Assembly: GCA_045132895.1 (NCBI GenBank)
Contig: JBGUTC010000079.1
Location: 1-9,827 of the forward strand
Source of the DNA: UMGS755 sp045132895
GTDB taxonomy: Bacteria > Bacillota > Clostridia > UBA1381 > UBA9506
Direction: 5' to 3'
Length of the DNA: 9,827 nt
Shown one piece after another: positions 7,436 through 9,827 of this stretch. The notes below the pieces were generated by a model. That model was not told the origin of the DNA and ran no database searches. It was given only the letters and a program-made list of their open reading frames with translations. Numbering within the stretch: position 1 is the stretch's first letter; the number at the start of each line of letters is the position of its first letter. Both the position numbers and the translations under genes were made by a program.

Positions 7436-7849
7436 TTATTTCTTAGGACGTTTCGCACCATACTTAGATCTACCCTGCATACGGTTAGCAACACCGGAAG
7501 TATCCAAGGAACCACGGATAATGTGATAACGTACACCAGGAAGGTCTTTAACTCTACCGCCACGGATCAAAACAACGCTATGCTCCTGCAGATTGTGACC
7601 GATACCGGGAATGTAAGCAGAAACTTCAATACCGTTGGTCAGACGAACTCTGGCAAGTTTACGCAGTGCGGAGTTAGGCTTTTTCGGTGTCATGGTCTTA
7701 ACAGACGTACAAACACCACGCTTCTGCGGCGAACTAATGTCGGTAGTTTTCTTCTTCAGTGTGTTCAGACCCTTCAAAAGAGCAGGGGCAGTTGACTTTT
7801 TCACTGCAGTTTCTCTACCTTTTCTCACGAGCTGGTTAAAGGTTGGCAT
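7436..7849 (-). CDS. rpsL: Small ribosomal subunit protein S12
   Basis: S12 sits at the decoding centre of the 30S subunit and controls accuracy. At 137 residues it is the long Gram-positive type: about 13 residues (LKGLNTLKKKTTDISS region, about 25-40) separate the N-terminal VRKGRETAVKKSTAPAL from PQKRGVCTSV, compared with the short enterobacterial form. The decoding motif TPKKPNSALRK (54-64) and GGRVKDLPGVRYH (97-109) are intact. The lysines equivalent to E. coli Lys42 and Lys87, whose mutation gives streptomycin resistance, are present (Lys56 and Lys101), so this is the wild-type, sensitive form at these sites. The aspartate that is beta-methylthiolated in some bacteria is Asp102. The start is ATG at 7847-7849, with AGGAGG (7860-7865) 10 nt upstream. 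It follows the L7Ae-like gene by 34 nt. Confidence 0.98.
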   Translation of the reverse strand: MPTFNQLVRKGRETAVKKSTAPALLKGLNTLKKKTTDISSPQKRGVCTSVKTMTPKKPNSALRKLARVRLTNGIEVSAYIPGIGHNLQEHSVVLIRGGRVKDLPGVRYHIIRGSLDTSGVANRMQGRSKYGAKRPKK

Positions 7850-7882
7850 GAACTGATTTCCTCCTTTCTGATAAGCATTTAA

Positions 7883-7891
7883 ATTATATCA
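7883..7891 (-). promoter_or_regulatory. Possible extended -10 promoter element ahead of rpsL
   Basis: Over the stop codon of the L7Ae-like gene the minus strand reads TGATATAAT, a full TATAAT with the TGn extension. A start near 7876 would give rpsL a leader of about 26 nt that contains its ribosome-binding site. No -35 box is found at 16-18 nt upstream (the sequence there is GC-rich), and the motif arises partly from the codons GTT TTG ATA TAA. It may therefore be chance. Confidence 0.25.
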
Positions 7892-8126
7892 AAACAACGG
7901 CACAAGCCGCCCCTACGTCAATACCGCAGGCGCGTCCCAACTGTTGCTTTGTATCAAAATAAGTGACAGGAATCTGCTTTTCCCTGCACAAGTCCTCGAA
8001 GGGCTCGCGGATGGGAGGGACAGTATCCTGTGCAATGAAGGCTTTTTTAACCTGATTGTTTAAAAGAGCCTCTGTGGATTGTTTGATTCCGATAAAAAGG
8101 CGTTCACCTTTAAAATCGCCATCCAT
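7884..8126 (-). CDS. L7Ae-like K-turn-binding ribosome-associated protein (YbxF type)
   Basis: This is a small protein of the L7Ae/L30e/S12e/Gadd45 fold, equivalent to Bacillus YbxF, whose family binds kink-turn RNA. Visible features are LFIGIKQSTEALLNNQVKKAFIAQDT, with the GIKQ..EAL RNA-contact turn near the N-terminus, and the hallmark QQLGRACGIDVGAACAVVLI at the C-terminus. I choose the ATG at 8124-8126 (80 residues; YbxF has 82) because GGAG (8135-8138) lies 8 nt upstream. The alternative GTG at 8133-8135 abuts that GGAG and has no separate ribosome-binding site. The position between rpoC and rpsL is the standard place for this gene in Bacillota. It is the first gene after a consensus promoter and leader hairpin, so it leads the str transcript. 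Confidence 0.9.
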   Translation of the reverse strand: MDGDFKGERLFIGIKQSTEALLNNQVKKAFIAQDTVPPIREPFEDLCREKQIPVTYFDTKQQLGRACGIDVGAACAVVLI

Positions 8127-8172
8127 TTTTTTCACTCCGAATGTGGATTTAATAAAGGGTTAAACCGCAGTT

Positions 8173-8201
8173 TGCACCGACGGAAAAATTCCGTCGGCGC
8201 A
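8173..8201 (-). promoter_or_regulatory. Leader stem-loop at the 5' end of the L7Ae-rpsL-rpsG-fusA transcript
   Basis: As minus-strand RNA, 8201-8189 pairs with 8185-8173 in a 13-bp stem with a UUU loop. One of the 13 pairs is G-U in this RNA and would be an A-C mismatch in plus-strand RNA, so the structure is better formed in the sense direction. It begins about 7 nt after the predicted start site. No U-tract follows, so it is not a usual terminator of rpoC. A small hairpin with a UGCG tetraloop (8162-8173) can follow directly. A role in mRNA stability or autoregulation is inference. Confidence 0.6.
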
Positions 8202-8214
8202 TACATACTAGTTT

Positions 8215-8243
8215 ATTATATCATGTTATTTGCTGGGTGTCAA
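8215..8243 (-). promoter_or_regulatory. Full-consensus vegetative (sigma-A) promoter of the str cluster
   Basis: The minus strand carries TTGACA (8238-8243), a 17-nt spacer and TATAAT (8215-8220): both boxes and the spacing match consensus exactly. It lies 7 nt after the rpoC stop, and transcription should start near 8208, giving a leader of about 82 nt to the L7Ae-like gene. The ribosomal genes can thus be transcribed independently of rpoBC, although no terminator stops read-through from rpoC. Confidence 0.88.
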
Positions 8244-8250
8244 TAGAAAA

Positions 8251-9827
8251 TTATTCGTTTTCTGCTTGAATTTCACCCTCACCCTGTTCAGGGACAACAT
8301 TAGAACCAATGTAGTCGCTGTTATCTAAAACGAAGGAGCTATAAGCTTCTTCAGCTTCAGCAGAAACAGGCGTATCAATACCGGTGTTCTGATACTTAGG
8401 CATACCGGTACCGGCAGGTACCAGTTTACCGATGATAACATTCTCCTTAAGACCAACCAGCGGGTCAATCTTACCCTTTGTTGCAGCTTCAGTCAGGACA
8501 CGGGTTGTCTCCTGGAAGGATGCAGCAGAGAGGAAGGAGTCTGTTGTTAAGGAAGCCTTGGTAATACCCAGAATGATTCTGGTGCAGGTTGCAGGTCTGA
8601 GACCCTTTGCTTCCAGTTCAGCATTTACAGTTTCGAATTCGTTGATGTCAACCAGTGAACCAGCCAGGAAGTTGGTATCGCCGGCTTCCTCAATCTTAAC
8701 TCTTCTGAGCATCTGACGAACAATAACCTCAATATGACGGTCATTGATATCAACACCCTGGAGACGGTAAACGCGCTGAACTTCCTGAATTAGATACTGC
8801 TGCGCTGCGGAAACATCCTTAATACGCAGAATATCATGGGGATTCACGCTACCTTCTGTCAGTTCATCACCCTTGTTAACCATGTCGCCATCGTTAACTT
8901 TGATTCTGGAACCGTAGGGGATGAGATATGTCTTAGCATCGCCGGCTTCGTCGTCAGTGATAACGATTTCGCGCTTTTTCTTGTTTTCTACGATGCTGAT
9001 TTTACCGCCGATTTCAGCGATAATTGCAAGACCTTTCGGCTTTCTTGCTTCAAACAATTCTTCGACACGGGGGAGACCCTGCGTGATATCGTCAGCAGTA
9101 GCAACACCACCGGTGTGGAACGTTCTCATGGTCAGCTGTGTACCAGGTTCACCGATGGACTGTGCTGCGATAATACCAACAGCTTCGCCGACGGGAACAG
9201 TATCACCACTTGCAAGGTTGGAACCGTAACACTTAGCACAGATACCGACTTTTGCTTTACAGGTCAGAACGGAACGAATGACAGCACGCTGTACGCCGGC
9301 GTCAACGACCTTCTTAGCCAGAGCCTCGGTAATCAGTGTATTAGCGGCAACAATAACCTCGCCGGTTTCCGGATGACAAATGTCTTCCAGAGCGTAACGG
9401 CCGTTCAGACGATCGAAGAGACCTTCAATCAGTTCTTTACCGTCACGGATATCAAAGACTTCAATACCTTTATCGGTACCACAGTCGTCTTCGCGGATAA
9501 TAACTTCCTGGCTGACGTCAACCAGACGACGGGTTAAGTAACCGGAGTCGGCTGTACGCAGAGCGGTATCGGCCAGACCTTTTCTCGCACCGTGAGAGGA
9601 TACGAAATACTCAAGGACGGTCAGACCTTCGCGGAAGTTAGCACGAATCGGGATTTCGATGGTTTTACCGGAAGTATCGTTCATCAAGCCACGCATACCT
9701 GCCAGCTGACGAATCTGGTTCTGGCTACCACGGGCACCGGAGTGAGCCATCATGTAAATCGGGTTGAACCGATCCAGGTTATCCATCAGAGCCTTCGTAA
9801 CCTTATCGTTGGTTTCGTTCCAGGTCT
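8251..9827 (-). CDS. rpoC: RNA polymerase beta' subunit, C-terminal part (cut by window edge)
   Basis: This is the C-terminal 524 residues of the catalytic beta' subunit; the N-terminal part, with the active-site NADFDGD motif, lies beyond the window. The reading frame is open through the right edge: codons upstream of the first visible ATG read TWNETNDKVTKAL, which matches the family, so that ATG is internal. Visible elements in order are the MMAHSGARGS..QIRQLAGMRGLM segment, the bridge helix (FREGLTVLEYFVSSHGARKGLADTALRTA, about 64-92 of the visible part), four cysteines of the second zinc site (about 115, 189, 196, 199; DDCG and CKAKVGICAKC), and the trigger loop (QSIGEPGTQLTMRTFHTGG, about 222-240). 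There is no large insertion after the trigger loop, as expected for Bacillota. The C-terminal tail is acidic (EQGEGEIQAENE). The stop is TAA at 8251-8253. Confidence 0.98.
   Translation of the reverse strand, partial: TWNETNDKVTKALMDNLDRFNPIYMMAHSGARGSQNQIRQLAGMRGLMNDTSGKTIEIPIRANFREGLTVLEYFVSSHGARKGLADTALRTADSGYLTRRLVDVSQEVIIREDDCGTDKGIEVFDIRDGKELIEGLFDRLNGRYALEDICHPETGEVIVAANTLITEALAKKVVDAGVQRAVIRSVLTCKAKVGICAKCYGSNLASGDTVPVGEAVGIIAAQSIGEPGTQLTMRTFHTGGVATADDITQGLPRVEELFEARKPKGLAIIAEIGGKISIVENKKKREIVITDDEAGDAKTYLIPYGSRIKVNDGDMVNKGDELTEGSVNPHDILRIKDVSAAQQYLIQEVQRVYRLQGVDINDRHIEVIVRQMLRRVKIEEAGDTNFLAGSLVDINEFETVNAELEAKGLRPATCTRIILGITKASLTTDSFLSAASFQETTRVLTEAATKGKIDPLVGLKENVIIGKLVPAGTGMPKYQNTGIDTPVSAEAEEAYSSFVLDNSDYIGSNVVPEQGEGEIQAENE

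Noticed and set aside
7436..7849. Streptomycin-resistance mutation in S12
   Set aside because: The key lysines (56 and 101) and the surrounding motifs are wild type.
8173..8201. Intrinsic terminator for rpoC
   Set aside because: The stem is strong, but no U-tract follows it on the minus strand, and it lies downstream of a consensus promoter. A leader element fits better.
8836..9537. 233-residue open frame on the plus strand opposite rpoC
   Set aside because: It is an antisense shadow of the beta' coding sequence, with no family resemblance and no initiation signals.

Overview
This window comes from a spore-forming, low-to-mid GC Bacillota genome, most likely a member of the Clostridia or a relative. 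The evidence is the gene order rpoC, L7Ae-like (ybxF type), rpsL, rpsG, fusA, tuf on one strand, the long Gram-positive form of S12 (137 aa), a beta' subunit with no large insertion after the trigger loop, and three genes of the spore-formation families YlbJ, YqfC and YqfD. I cannot place it to genus.

Layout, left to right. Positions 1-614 (minus) hold the N-terminal third of the glycogen branching enzyme gene glgB, cut by the window edge. Positions 681-1760 (minus) encode a YlbJ-type sporulation membrane protein. It diverges from a plus-strand pair, yqfC (1844-2125) and yqfD (2141-3328). yqfD runs head-on into tuf, and a perfect 32-nt palindrome with a U-tract in the tuf direction separates them. 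From 3378 to the right edge everything is on the minus strand and reads right to left: the C-terminal half of rpoC, a small L7Ae-like K-turn-binding protein gene, rpsL (S12), rpsG (S7), fusA (EF-G) and tuf (EF-Tu). This is the classic 'str' cluster joined to the end of the rpo operon.

Regulatory structure is the most informative part of the window. A full-consensus vegetative promoter (TTGACA, 17 nt, TATAAT) lies in the rpoC to L7Ae gap, followed at once by a 13-bp leader stem-loop. The 150-nt rpsL-rpsG gap can fold into a closed multi-helix structure just ahead of the rpsG ribosome-binding site, the location where S7 autoregulates translation in enterobacteria. tuf has its own good promoter in the fusA-tuf gap. 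A possible extended -10 element sits at the L7Ae stop codon, ahead of rpsL.

No mobile element, CRISPR array, tRNA or rRNA was seen, and no gene-free stretch exceeds 300 bases. The genes are core housekeeping and sporulation genes. I found no new multi-gene system; the second-look items are RNA and regulatory structures and a few start-site and gene-order points.
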